Below are positions 55,037 through 63,318 of a stretch of DNA of 64,000 nucleotides, in pieces. Each line of letters starts with the position of its first letter. Position 1 is the stretch's first letter. Below the pieces are notes generated by a model, which had not been told where the DNA came from, made no database searches, and worked only from the letters and a program-made list of their open reading frames with translations. Location of the stretch: positions 372,001 through 436,000 of the forward strand of contig NZ_JAFKCV010000003.1 in assembly GCF_017254865.1 (NCBI RefSeq). Reading direction: 5' to 3'. A program made the translations under genes and the position numbers. Source of the stretch: Bowmanella dokdonensis (GTDB lineage Bacteria; Pseudomonadota; Gammaproteobacteria; Enterobacterales; Alteromonadaceae).

Positions 55037-55080
55037 AATAAAAAGGGTCAGAATAAAAAGGGTCAAATAAAAAGGGTCAG
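55033..55080. repeat. Tandem copies of the element terminus motif
   Basis: Three direct copies of AATAAAAAGGGTC follow one another, the same motif that opens the 269-bp elements. Further on (55081-55234) I see only a short inverted repeat (CTTGGCATT/AATGCCAAG) and no gene. Confidence 0.6.
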
Positions 55081-55234
55081 ATCCAATTTAAATGCTAAGC
55101 TTGGCATTTGTTTGACTATTGATGAAAACGGCCAATGCCAAGGAAGCCAAGAGTGTCGTTGTCGGGGGTACCGGAACACATAATCCAGCGAGGCAATAAC
55201 CGACAGGTTATTTTCGCCAGCGATGAAGACATGT

Positions 55235-55503
55235 AAATAAAAAGGTCGTATCCACTTTAAACTTAGAAGCTCCCAGTCACACCCGTCTCACAGGCAGTTT
55301 GGCCATTTCCTTTAACAACTTGGTGCGGGTCACACTCTTGTGGATAAGCGGCTTGCCATGGCGGTCTTCGCCCTGGATACTGAAAGTCAGTTTGGTTAAA
55401 TCAATGCCATAGAAATAGTTGAAATCTGACATGGACGGTTCTCCTCATAGGTTGCCACATAAGCTTGGCAGAGCCCCGGGAAAGGGGGAGTCCATATCAT
55501 TCG
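55235..55503. mobile_element. Non-autonomous IS1111-attC-like element, copy B (269 bp)
   Basis: Nearly identical over 269 bp to the copy at 56328-56596. Contains an open frame on the minus strand (55432 to 55277) for 51 residues beginning MSDFNYFYGIDLTKLTFSIQ and ending LPVRRV. That is the N-terminus of an IS110/IS1111-type transposase with the first catalytic Asp and nothing more. It ends at CATTCG directly followed by GTTAGGC, an attC right core, so it sits inside an attC site. Confidence 0.75.
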
Positions 55504-55509
55504 TTAGGC
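55503..55509 (+). other. Right half of an attC split by an element (core GTTAGGC)
   Basis: GTTAGGC is exactly complementary to GCCTAAC at 56277-56283 at the end of the next gene, as expected for the two ends of one cassette. Confidence 0.6.
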
Positions 55510-55522
55510 GTCCGACTTATCT

Positions 55523-56275
55523 ATGAACACGCGCAAGTATTACTTACAGCATGTCGTTCCTGCCCTTCGCAGGTTTCTACAAGGGTATCATGTGCGTGAG
55601 ATGGGATTGCTCCACGATCTCGAGCGAGGGGCCGTGGTTGCTGAACAAATGTTGGGGCTCTCTGATTTTGCACATAAGGACCCAGACTGTACCCCTATTA
55701 GTGATGCCTATAAAAGTTCGCGGGAGTTTCGGGAGCGGAAAGCATGGGTGGAGGAGCCGTTATACGAAATCTGCTGCGATCTAGCAAACGCCTGGAAGCA
55801 CCATAGTATTTCACGAGATCGGAGAACAATTGACGGGCTCGGTGCTGTGCGTGAGGTTTGTGCAATCTGCAGATATCGAGACACAAAAGGCGTCTACTAT
55901 CGTACGCAGAAATTTACGATGCTCCAAATGAATAGCGGTATGCGCGCTGACCTACGAAGAGTAATCGTAGCGTCGGCTAGATTTTGGGCGGCACAACTTG
56001 CAGGTCTGCAAGTTGTGGATGAAACGTCATCAGGTTTATTGAATTTTTCCGAGCACGTCGGTAGAGATGATATCGAGAGTGATTTGCCGATGGTAATTCA
56101 CGGAATAGCCGGGGAGCCAATGCATGTTGAAATGCGTTGCTTTGATTTTGATCCGCATCGTCAGGTTCTTATTGACGCAGAACCCAATACGGGATTTGAC
56201 GGGTTGGCAAATCTGGAGATTAGGGTTCATAAAGACTATACGGTCGCACCATCTTCTTTGGAGTTACCAAGGTGA
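55523..56275 (+). CDS. Unknown cassette protein
   Basis: 250 aa, no signal peptide or membrane span. Cys pairs occur at ICCDLANAWKHH and VCAICRYRD. There is a mixed helix/strand composition. No family recognised. The gene is bounded by GTTAGGC (55503) and GCCTAAC (56277), so it forms one integron cassette. No clear ribosome-binding site before the ATG, which is common in cassettes. Confidence 0.7.
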   Translation: MNTRKYYLQHVVPALRRFLQGYHVREMGLLHDLERGAVVAEQMLGLSDFAHKDPDCTPISDAYKSSREFRERKAWVEEPLYEICCDLANAWKHHSISRDRRTIDGLGAVREVCAICRYRDTKGVYYRTQKFTMLQMNSGMRADLRRVIVASARFWAAQLAGLQVVDETSSGLLNFSEHVGRDDIESDLPMVIHGIAGEPMHVEMRCFDFDPHRQVLIDAEPNTGFDGLANLEIRVHKDYTVAPSSLELPR

Positions 56276-56276
56276 C

Positions 56277-56283
56277 GCCTAAC
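56277..56283 (+). other. Left half of an attC split by an element (core GCCTAAC)
   Basis: GCCTAACAATTC begins the attC of the preceding gene. Element copy C follows within 45 bp, and the right core GTTATAGGTC appears after it at 56596, so the attC is interrupted. Confidence 0.6.
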
Positions 56284-56291
56284 AATTCAAA

Positions 56292-56327
56292 ATAATAAAT
56301 AAAAAGGGTCGAAATAAAAAGGGTCGG
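56292..56327. repeat. Tandem element-terminus motifs before copy C
   Basis: Two extra copies of AATAAAAAGGGTCG directly precede the AAATAAAAAGG start of copy C, so the terminus motif occurs three times in a row. Confidence 0.6.
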
Positions 56328-56596
56328 AAATAAAAAGGTCGTATCCACTTTAAACTTAGAAGCTCCCAGTCACACCCGTCTCACAGGCAGATTGGCCATC
56401 TCCTTTAACAACTTGGTGCGGGTCACACTCTTGTGGATAAGCGGCTTGCCATGGCGGTCTTCGCCGTGGATACTGAAACTCAGTTTGGCTAAATCAATGC
56501 CATAGAAATAGTTGAATTCTGACATGGACGGTTCTCCTCATAGGTTGCCACATAAGCTTGGCAGAGCCCTGGGAAAGGGGGAGTCCATATCATTCG
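56328..56596. mobile_element. Non-autonomous IS1111-attC-like element, copy C (269 bp)
   Basis: Same length and sequence layout as copy B. The 51-codon minus-strand ORF (56525 to 56370) is also open: MSEFNYFYGIDLAKLSFSIH to LPVRRV. It splits an attC between core halves at 56277 and 56596. Identical truncation in two copies argues that the short form itself was mobilised. Confidence 0.75.
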
Positions 56597-56611
56597 TTAT
56601 AGGTCTTTCCA

Positions 56612-56908
56612 ATGAGTAAAGTACAAGATGTAAGGAAACCACCAGATCTTGATTTTATTATCGAAGCATTCCTAAGCTGGCCTACACAAACCCAAATTGG
56701 AATCATCATGTTCGCCGTCACTTGGCTTATAGGTGGAAATCTCCTGTTCTATTTCAGTATGAAACGAAGAGGTATTCCCTATTGGAAAATATTAGTTCCA
56801 TCTTTTAAAACAACATTTGGGCTTAATGCTAAAGAGTGGCTAATTCTGGCAGGGCTGGCAGTGACTTCTCTTTCATTTGGGGCATGGGGTATCAGTGCTC
56901 AATATTAA
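56612..56908 (+). CDS. Small membrane protein, cassette gene
   Basis: 98 aa with two hydrophobic helices (IGIIMFAVTWLIGGNLLFYF and LILAGLAVTSLSFGAWGI). A short basic loop (KRRGIPYWKILVPSFK) lies between. No family recognised. The cassette runs from GTTATAGGTC (56596-56605) to GACCTATAAC (56912-56921), which are perfect complements. Confidence 0.75.
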   Translation: MSKVQDVRKPPDLDFIIEAFLSWPTQTQIGIIMFAVTWLIGGNLLFYFSMKRRGIPYWKILVPSFKTTFGLNAKEWLILAGLAVTSLSFGAWGISAQY

Positions 56909-56911
56909 CAA

Positions 56912-57003
56912 GACCTATAACAAGTTGAATCATCGGAAAACCACCCGCTGGCCAAAAGGCGGCCAAGGCGCGTGCGTTTTCCGCTGTTTAAAGCGTTATG
57001 TCA
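56912..57003 (+). other. Complete attC recombination site 3
   Basis: Left core GACCTATAAC, arms CGGAAAAC/GTTTTCCG, an inner GGCC...GGCC hairpin, and right core GCGTTATGTC. Size about 92 bp and symmetry fit integron attC sites. Confidence 0.8.
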
Positions 57004-57025
57004 GAGCGGGTCAGTAGGTTTCGAA

Positions 57026-57718
57026 GTGACACCAGAGCAAAGAAAAGAATTTAGCGAGAAAGGGTATATTTACATCCCAGGTGCTCTTGCTAAAAGCGTG
57101 GTTTTGCCTGTGAGGGATCATGTGCTCAAAGAGCTTAAGAGGCTTAATATCTGGTCGACGGGTAGAATGCTGTCTCAAAAATTGAAAGGTGTTCCGGTAT
57201 TCCAGCAAACCGGAAAACTGGGTCAATTGATAAGCTACCGAAATCTGAATGAGAGAATTATCTCACAAGAGCTGTATTCTGACATGTGCCTGTTAGCTGA
57301 CGCACCACTACACGGTCAGGATGGCCAGTTGCTCATTTCTTTACCACATCCAATAGCTTGGACTCTTGAGAAACTAAACTGGCATCGTGACATTTCCAAA
57401 TCTCAGTTGAAGGGCATTCCAGGGGGCCAAGCTTTCGTTCTTTTAGATAATGTGGCAGCCAAAGGAGGGGCAACTTTGGCATTGGCTGGGTCGCATCGAC
57501 TGGAAAGCCAACATCAAGCAAAGCAAGGTGTCTCAAAACTTATAAGTGAAGGCGTAAATATAAGTGTCAAAGTAGGTGATGTAGAGCTCTCGATTTTGGA
57601 AATGGCGGGCCATTCGGGGGATGTATACCTGATGGATATGCGGGTGCTACATACGCCCTCAATCAATTCGACCAAAAACGTTCGTATAATGGCAACAGCT
57701 CGTTACTTTTCGGGATAG
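57026..57718 (+). CDS. Phytanoyl-CoA dioxygenase-like Fe(II)/2-oxoglutarate oxygenase, cassette gene
   Basis: 230 aa from a GTG at 57026, chosen because the longer ORF start (56972) lies inside the attC. The PhyH pattern is clear: FSEKGYIYIPGAL at the N-terminus, the metal triad as WHRD near residue 119 and LHTPSINSTKNVRIMATARY with the distal His near 208 and the 2-oxoglutarate Arg. Such enzymes hydroxylate small molecules; the substrate cannot be read. Bounded by GTTATGTC (56995) and GACATAAC (57752), perfect complements. Confidence 0.82.
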   Translation: MTPEQRKEFSEKGYIYIPGALAKSVVLPVRDHVLKELKRLNIWSTGRMLSQKLKGVPVFQQTGKLGQLISYRNLNERIISQELYSDMCLLADAPLHGQDGQLLISLPHPIAWTLEKLNWHRDISKSQLKGIPGGQAFVLLDNVAAKGGATLALAGSHRLESQHQAKQGVSKLISEGVNISVKVGDVELSILEMAGHSGDVYLMDMRVLHTPSINSTKNVRIMATARYFSG

Positions 57719-57751
57719 TGGCTATAACTATAGTGAGGAAGTTCGTCAATA

Positions 57752-57822
57752 GACATAACAATCAGCTGCAGCGGACCAATTTACGCTACGCTTCAATTGC
57801 CCGCTTAGCTAGGCGTTATGGC
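57752..57822 (+). other. Complete attC recombination site 4
   Basis: Left core GACATAAC, arms AGCTGCAGCGGACCAATT and AATTGCCCGCTTAGCT that pair with a bulge, right core GTTATGGC. About 71 bp. Confidence 0.78.
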
Positions 57823-57859
57823 GCGATTTAACGACACTTTCGTAAATGAGGGACGACGG

Positions 57860-58246
57860 GTGAAAAGTATCAGCAAGTTCAGGCTCATGATTGCATTCTT
57901 AGCTTTGATAACGACGGTGACCGCACAAGCCCATCACAGTTCTGCAGGGTTCGACCGGACTGAATTGATTGAACTTAAGGGAAAACTGATCGGATTTGAG
58001 TCAGACGAGCCTCACTCAGTGCTTTTCGTAGAAGTTAAAGCTCCAGATGGATCCAGTACAACCTGGGAAATTGAGGCAGGTGCAACTCGGCAAATCCTGG
58101 TGTCTGGCATCACTAGGGATTTTCTCGGGAGCGAGCCGCCCGTAAGTGTGACTGCATTCCGTTCTTATAATGAATCATGCCAACCGAGGTGCCTTGCGGC
58201 CGGGCGCAGTTTTGATTTCGGCAGGTGGCTTCTTACGTTCAACTAG
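57860..58246 (+). CDS. Secreted DUF6152-like protein, cassette gene
   Basis: 128 aa from a GTG at 57860 with GAGGG upstream; the ATG at 57818 is part of the attC right core. The signal peptide (FRLMIAFLALITTVTAQA) is followed by HHSSAGFDRTELIELKGKLIG and TTWEIEAGATRQIL, the small beta-barrel pattern of DUF6152 proteins. A copper- or metal-linked role has been suggested for relatives but cannot be read here. It has no matching right-hand core (GCCATAAC) after it, so its own attC is lost. Confidence 0.78.
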   Translation: MKSISKFRLMIAFLALITTVTAQAHHSSAGFDRTELIELKGKLIGFESDEPHSVLFVEVKAPDGSSTTWEIEAGATRQILVSGITRDFLGSEPPVSVTAFRSYNESCQPRCLAAGRSFDFGRWLLTFN

Positions 58247-58351
58247 ATATTAGTACAGGCTTGGAGGTCTCGAAGTTTGGCTTCCACATGATTATCTGCC
58301 TCAAACATTTTCGGCTGAACCATAAATCTCTAGTGGGCGGGGGAAGCATCC

Positions 58352-58678
58352 GTGAAGTTCGATTTCAAGAAGAGCACACTTATAAAGCTAGGTTTGATTC
58401 TAGGTCTATTAGCGATTGCGCCATTCCTGGTGCCGTTCACTGTGGAGTTCGTTATCGTTGCGGACCTGATGGGCTTGGAAACGCTGATCGTGTTCCTTTT
58501 GGTTTACGGAAAGTCCATCATTGGTTCAGTCCATGTGCGCGTTTCTGAGGTTCGTCGCCACGTTCGTGCAACTTGCCTGTTAGTTGCTGAACCAAACTGG
58601 ATCATATCGGCTTGGCACCACAGGTTGAGTGCTACGACCTTTGCACTCAGGGTTGGGAGCAGTTTTTGCAAAGCTTAA
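58352..58678 (+). CDS. Small membrane protein, unknown
   Basis: 108 aa from a GTG with GGGGGAAG upstream. Two hydrophobic stretches near the N-terminus (LIKLGLILGLLAIAPFLVPF and LETLIVFLLVYG) then a basic region. The C-terminal half looks less protein-like, so the frame may be disrupted after about residue 70. No family recognised. Confidence 0.5.
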   Translation: MKFDFKKSTLIKLGLILGLLAIAPFLVPFTVEFVIVADLMGLETLIVFLLVYGKSIIGSVHVRVSEVRRHVRATCLLVAEPNWIISAWHHRLSATTFALRVGSSFCKA

Positions 58679-58692
58679 AGGACTATGTAGAA

Positions 58693-58730
58693 ACAGGTAG
58701 CGGATCGCCTTATGTCGATCCGCTACCTGT
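58693..58730. terminator. Strong 15-bp inverted repeat at the end of the monooxygenase gene
   Basis: Perfect arms ACAGGTAGCGGATCG/CGATCCGCTACCTGT with an 8-nt loop, 3 bp after the convergent gene's stop. No T run on either strand; probably a terminator or RNA-stabilising hairpin. Confidence 0.55.
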
Positions 58731-58733
58731 CAA

Positions 58734-60212
58734 CTAATTAATGGACGGTGTACCGAACCACTTGCACAAAGCGTCTGACAGGCTCAATCCTCTTTGTCCT
58801 TGCACCCAAGCCACGTGACCGTCAGGCCTGACCAGTACAGCTGTGGGTGGCTCCACCTCTCCCAGTACCGGTAGTTGCCAACTGCCATCATACCTGGCAT
58901 CAACAAGCCTGACTCGGTCCATCCACGGTGAGACATCCAAAGTGCCAGCCTTACCAAGGTTTATTAACAGCGCTCTAGCATCATGAAGAAACGAGAAAAC
59001 CCTCACGTTGCCGTCTTTGGTCACTAGGTCGAGGTCAGGCATTCGACGCCCGAGCAATGGGTGCCCGTCACCAAGATCGTAATGGATATCGAGGCCGGAC
59101 ATAAAGGCTGCATACCATTTGCGTGGTTCTTCCATATTCATTACCTTTGCCATCATTTCGCGCAGGGCACTTGTCCTTTCGTCGCCTCGGTTCAACGCCG
59201 TGAGGGCTAGTGTAGTTTTAAGCAATTGCGCACCAATTGGATGTCGTTCAGCATGGTATGTATCCAGCAAGCTGTCTGGCGACGAGCCTTGTACGACCTG
59301 GGCCAGTTTCCAGCCCAGGTTAACCGCATCATGAATCCCTGTGTTCAGGCCCTGCCCACCGACAGGTGAGTGAACATGCGCGGCATCTCCCGCAAGCAAA
59401 ACACGACCTGAACGGTAGGTGCCAGCCTGACGAGCAGCATCTGTAAACCTTGAAAGCCAGGTTACGTTGTGAATCCCATAGTCCGTGCCATAGGCTGCCA
59501 CCAGCGCATCGCAAAGGTCCTCCAATTTGGGCCCCGCGCCCTGCCTGAAATCCTGCTCAGTCACCACGCCGCGAATTCGCTTCCCCTCTTCCAGTTTCCC
59601 CAATGCATGAAGACCTCTCTCTCCGTAGCGCAGTCCCAGGATGGGCTCGTCATGCATATCTGCCTCAAAAATCAGGTAGCTTATTTCAGGCTCCCATCCA
59701 GGGAAATCAATACCCGCCTGTTTGCGGACGAGACTTCGACCGCCGTCACAGCCGACAAGGTATTTTGCTCGCAGCAAACGTCCGTTGTCGATCTTGATAC
59801 TCACGCCGCTCTCGTCCTGATCAAAACCTGTCACCTCACAGCCGCGATAAACGGGGACCCCCATCCCTGAGATCCAATCTGCCAGGCCATGTTCAATTTT
59901 GGACTGCCACAATGCCAGGGTGTAATTGTGACGCGTCGATCGATCACTGGCATTTATTATGGAACCGGCAAACAATACAACGTAGTGTTTATCTCCTTGA
60001 TCAATAAATCGCTCTGCTATACCTCGTTGGTCCAAAACCTCGATAGTTCGTGGGTGTAGGCCACCCGCACGAGAGCCATCGACTTCCTGATCTATCCTCC
60101 TCTCCACAATCGCCACATCAACTCCTGCTAACGCCAGCTCGCCGCCCAGCATCAGACCGGTAGGCCCAGCTCCTGCAATCACCACCTCGTGTTTGGTAAT
60201 TTCCCCGTGCAT
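58734..60212 (-). CDS. FAD-dependent aromatic monooxygenase
   Basis: 492 aa, start with AAGGAG 8 nt upstream. FAD-binding motif VVIAGAGPTGLMLGGELALAG, the class A flavin-hydroxylase motif YLVGCDGGRSLVRKQAG (near 155), and GRVLLAGDAAHVHSPVGGQG (near 277) that binds the FAD ribityl chain. The C-terminal thioredoxin-like domain places it with PheA/TfdB, polyketide hydroxylase and rifampicin monooxygenases. It hydroxylates aromatic compounds with NAD(P)H and oxygen. Upstream 60213-60471 shows no clear promoter; a broken araC-type gene is divergent from it and may be its former regulator. Confidence 0.9.
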   Translation of the reverse strand: MHGEITKHEVVIAGAGPTGLMLGGELALAGVDVAIVERRIDQEVDGSRAGGLHPRTIEVLDQRGIAERFIDQGDKHYVVLFAGSIINASDRSTRHNYTLALWQSKIEHGLADWISGMGVPVYRGCEVTGFDQDESGVSIKIDNGRLLRAKYLVGCDGGRSLVRKQAGIDFPGWEPEISYLIFEADMHDEPILGLRYGERGLHALGKLEEGKRIRGVVTEQDFRQGAGPKLEDLCDALVAAYGTDYGIHNVTWLSRFTDAARQAGTYRSGRVLLAGDAAHVHSPVGGQGLNTGIHDAVNLGWKLAQVVQGSSPDSLLDTYHAERHPIGAQLLKTTLALTALNRGDERTSALREMMAKVMNMEEPRKWYAAFMSGLDIHYDLGDGHPLLGRRMPDLDLVTKDGNVRVFSFLHDARALLINLGKAGTLDVSPWMDRVRLVDARYDGSWQLPVLGEVEPPTAVLVRPDGHVAWVQGQRGLSLSDALCKWFGTPSIN

Positions 60213-60471
60213 AGTATTACTCCTTGCTTGTCGGTCTATTTGGAAATTTGCGTTATACCCTTAAGCCGGGGGCTTGCCGCAATACCCAAGCAGTGATATA
60301 AAATAAAAATGGGGAGTTGGTGGATTGCTCACATCGACACTAAATTTCCTTGGACTCCTCAGGCTATACCCCATCTCCCAACACTCTCGGTAACGTCAAC
60401 TGTCGTCCATATATCGGCCCCTGCAACCGTGGCTAGCGGTATCTAAAAACTCCGGCTCAGAAGCAGGCAGA

Positions 60472-60677
60472 TTGCGCTATTGCGAGTTCGTGCCGCCGCC
60501 TGGTGTGCGGGATATCGTCTCAGTTGTGTGGACGATTGCCGGGGAGATTCACAGTGGTGAGAGCTACCGCTACCATGTTGTGCCGGACGCCTGTTCGGAT
60601 TTGTTTTTGACCGACTGGCGGGCGAGGGCTATATTTTTGGCACCGTATCGGACGCCAGGAATGGTGGATACAGTCGG
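60472..60677 (+). pseudogene. Truncated AraC-family regulator (N-terminal fragment)
   Basis: Reads RYCEFVPPPGVRDIVSVVWT, then YHVVPDACSDLFLTD and IFLAPYRTPG. This is the N-terminal ligand domain (DUF6597 type) of AraC regulators. Similarity stops where GGAATAAAAAGGGTTGTATC begins at 60676, the terminus motif of the 269-bp elements; the DNA-binding half is missing. The open frame continues to 60795 by chance. It faces away from the monooxygenase gene. Confidence 0.7.
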
Positions 60678-60750
60678 AATAAAAAGGGTTGTATCTAAAT
60701 TAACCCTGCTGCCGTTATTTTTCCCGTTTTACGGCAGTTTTATAGCAAGA

Positions 60751-61524
60751 TTATTCCCCAAGCGCGTTGATTTTAAACGCTGCCCATTCTTCTGAGGTCA
60801 TCTGGCGGACTTCAACAAGTTGTAAGTTTCCGGAGTCGTAGGAAGATTCATCGGGCTTGGCGATAGCAAAGCCCAGCAGGTGTTTTTGCTCGGCATCAAA
60901 CCAGATGGTTCCGCCGCGATTATCCAGGCCCGGGCCATCAATCTGATACTGAACTGCATTGTATCCCCACTTTTCCACAGGGCTGGGTGCTGAAAGCGTG
61001 ACTGCACCCATGTCAATAAATTCAGGGGTATCGGTCGCCATATTCAGATCGTAGATATGAAAGCTGTAGGGAAATTGCTGCTTATCAATAAAACGATAGG
61101 CAACGCCTAAGCTGGCGAAGTCAAAGTCATAGCTATGCCAGGCTTGCTCGGGCAATGTTGCCTGGCTGACTTGATCACCTAATTGTACGGTGAAATGACC
61201 GTCAGTTGTTTTTTCCAGCGTTGCCATCTTCTCAGGTGCTTGTTGGCGGGAAAGCCGATAAGCGTCAAAGCGTCTGACTAGCTGTTGCTTGTCTAATTTT
61301 GCTGTGACCAGGGTTGCCTGACCATGCCCCTGGTGCCACTTTAAGGATTCGATTTGATTAGCGGTAGGGTAATACACCGCGATATGCCCAAGGTTGCTGC
61401 CATCGGCATTAGTTTTTTGGTAGATCAGCACTTGCTGAACAGGCGCCTGCACAGGCGATGCAGCTATCTCTGCTTGAGTCAAAAAGCCAAAGAGTCCCAC
61501 AAAGAATGGCAGCAAAGATTTCAT
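60751..61524 (-). CDS. Secreted protein of unknown function
   Basis: 257 aa with a signal peptide (LLPFFVGLFGFLTQAEIAA). The mature part is beta-rich, with ADGSNLGHIAVYY, YDFDFASLGVAYRFI, DNRGGTIWFDAEQKHLLGFAI and SGNLQLVEVRQM. The repeated strand pattern resembles DUF3108-like periplasmic barrels, but no family is assigned. Single gene. Confidence 0.75.
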   Translation of the reverse strand: MKSLLPFFVGLFGFLTQAEIAASPVQAPVQQVLIYQKTNADGSNLGHIAVYYPTANQIESLKWHQGHGQATLVTAKLDKQQLVRRFDAYRLSRQQAPEKMATLEKTTDGHFTVQLGDQVSQATLPEQAWHSYDFDFASLGVAYRFIDKQQFPYSFHIYDLNMATDTPEFIDMGAVTLSAPSPVEKWGYNAVQYQIDGPGLDNRGGTIWFDAEQKHLLGFAIAKPDESSYDSGNLQLVEVRQMTSEEWAAFKINALGE

Positions 61525-61639
61525 AGGAAGTACTTATCAGTTTAAGGGACGGTCATTGTAATTAAGTAAAAGAGCTGAATGCATAGTACTGTCTGTAACA
61601 AAGGCCCTTAAAACGTAAGTAGATATTTTGCCGGGAATA

Positions 61640-61910
61640 CAAAAAAGGCGTATCTACTTAAGTCTGGGATGCTTCTAATCCTGCAGGCGTGCATACAGAT
61701 TCGTTATTTCATTGGTTACTTGGTCCGGGCCACGCTCTTGTGGGAAAGCGGATTGTCAAACTGGTCTTCTGAGTGACCATCGAATCTGAAGTTTGGTTAA
61801 ATCAATGCCATAGTAGTAGTTGAAAGCGCACAGGAAGGGGGATCTCATTGGTTGCCACCTCATCCTGGCAGGCCCCGGGAAAGGGGAAGCCTGTACCCCG
61901 TTTGTGTTTT
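61640..61910. mobile_element. Degenerate fourth copy of the IS1111-derived element
   Basis: Recognisable pieces in the same order as copies A-C: AAAAAAGGCGTATCTACTT, CACGCTCTTGTGG, TTTGGTTAAATCAATGCCAT (61793-61812), GGTTGCCACCTCATCCTGG and CCCCGGGAAAGGGG. The coding frame is broken. It fills most of the gene-free stretch 61525-61933. Confidence 0.55.
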
Positions 61911-61933
61911 GTTAATTTTGAAGGAGCAATTGA

Positions 61934-62734
61934 ATGTGGCTGCGCACAAGCTGTGAAATAACTTTTGATATTGCCGCTCCTACTCCTTTTATTCTGATGT
62001 TGAGGCTGCGCAGTGGCGCACAGCAATGGGTTGCCAGTGAGGAATACAGGCTCAAGCCTAGTGTTCCTGTCTACGAGTTTACTGACATGTTCGGCAATCT
62101 TTGTCAGCGCCTGATCGCCCCTCCGGGCCCTTTTGCCGTTGCTATCTCTGCAGATGTTAAGACGTCGGATCAAGTGGACCAGGCACCGGGTGCCCCTTTT
62201 GTCGAGGTGGAGTATCTACCCGATGGAGTACTCAGTTATCTGTTACCCAGTCGCTATTGTGAGTCGGATCGTTTTGGCGAGATGGCCAATTCGATCACCA
62301 CCGGTCAACAGTTGGGTTATGACCAGGTTAAGGCAATTGAGTCCTGGCTGAGAGCTACCATTGGTTATGAACCTGGCAGGAGCGATATACCCGTGTCTGC
62401 GGTGGAGGTGAATACCAGGCAGTGGGGTGTTTGCCGCGATCTCTCTCACCTTGGCATTGCGCTATGTCGCAGCCTCAGTATCCCCGCTAGATTGGTGGTG
62501 GGTTATTTATACGGCCTCAAACCTATGGATCTGCATGCCTGGTTTGAGGCTTATATTGCCGGGCGTTGGTATACTTTCGATGCGACACAGGCTGAATTAA
62601 AAGGGGGATACGTGGCAATAGGTTACGGTCGTGACGCCGCTGATGTCGCCATCTACAACCAGTTCGGTCCGCCGGTATATCCAATTACCCAGGACACCCG
62701 GGTCCAACTTATTGAGGATAAATACGCCCGTTAG
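61934..62734 (+). CDS. Transglutaminase-like protease-fold protein, catalytic triad intact
   Basis: 266 aa, start with GAAGGAGC upstream. Triad in order: [19 protein letters not shown] (Cys near 166), [21 protein letters not shown] (His near 199, Asp near 215). The N-terminal beta domain ([20 protein letters not shown]) is the form seen in bacterial transglutaminase-like cysteine proteases. No signal peptide. It contrasts with the inactive-looking relative at 14.7-17 kb. Confidence 0.88.
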   Translation: MWLRTSCEITFDIAAPTPFILMLRLRSGAQQWVASEEYRLKPSVPVYEFTDMFGNLCQRLIAPPGPFAVAISADVKTSDQVDQAPGAPFVEVEYLPDGVLSYLLPSRYCESDRFGEMANSITTGQQLGYDQVKAIESWLRATIGYEPGRSDIPVSAVEVNTRQWGVCRDLSHLGIALCRSLSIPARLVVGYLYGLKPMDLHAWFEAYIAGRWYTFDATQAELKGGYVAIGYGRDAADVAIYNQFGPPVYPITQDTRVQLIEDKYAR

Positions 62735-62927
62735 CATCGCTTCCAGCAACGTCTTGGCAAGCCATAATCAAGGCTTTCACTTCTTTCTCTGTTTTAAATT
62801 GGCGTCTGAGCCGGGCGTCCAGCGCTAAATCTTGGACCACAAGCACCCCAGGCAACCCGCTACCTCTGAGCGTTTTAAAAAAATATCTGAGAGACCAGCC
62901 CAATAGGGGGCAGGTGAGATTGGACAA

Positions 62928-63230
62928 TCAGCTACCCAGACTGGTAAAGATCCCCACCGCGAGTTCGGCCCAGAGATAGAGAAACGCCAGCAGGAATGCT
63001 CCGGCGCTCAGCAGGCGAACTCGGCGCGGCACTTTGCGGGAAACCAGCACAAATAAACTGCCCATGCCAAACAGCTGGGCTCCCATCACCAAAAAGTCAA
63101 AGCCGTCCCAGTTTACCTCGGCAGTGAATTGCATGGCGGTCAGGGGAATCAGCAGTATCAGTCCTGTGGCCAGGGCCACCCAGAGAAAAGCGCGGGAACT
63201 GGCAGTCGAGTTTTCTGGTTTGTTGATCAT
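62928..63230 (-). CDS. Small membrane protein, unknown
   Basis: 100 aa with AAGGAA before the ATG. Three hydrophobic helices (FLWVALATGLILLIPLTAM, FLVMGAQLFGMGSLFVLV, LLSAGAFLLAFLYLWAEL). No family recognised. The pattern resembles small inner-membrane proteins seen in many Alteromonadales. Confidence 0.75.
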   Translation of the reverse strand: MINKPENSTASSRAFLWVALATGLILLIPLTAMQFTAEVNWDGFDFLVMGAQLFGMGSLFVLVSRKVPRRVRLLSAGAFLLAFLYLWAELAVGIFTSLGS

Positions 63231-63318
63231 GGTTGTTCCTTATTCATTCGCCTAGGTATTGCTCAAAGAGTTTAATACAGAGCGCTGGAGTTGACCCGTG
63301 CTCCTGCACAGACACTGA

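Noticed and set aside
60678-60795. C-terminal part of the 107-codon ORF after the AraC-like region
   Set aside because: It is read through element-terminus DNA and the end of the next gene; not AraC-like.
62709-62927. 72-codon minus-strand ORF
   Set aside because: TTG start with no ribosome-binding site, overlaps the transglutaminase end, no recognisable protein pattern.
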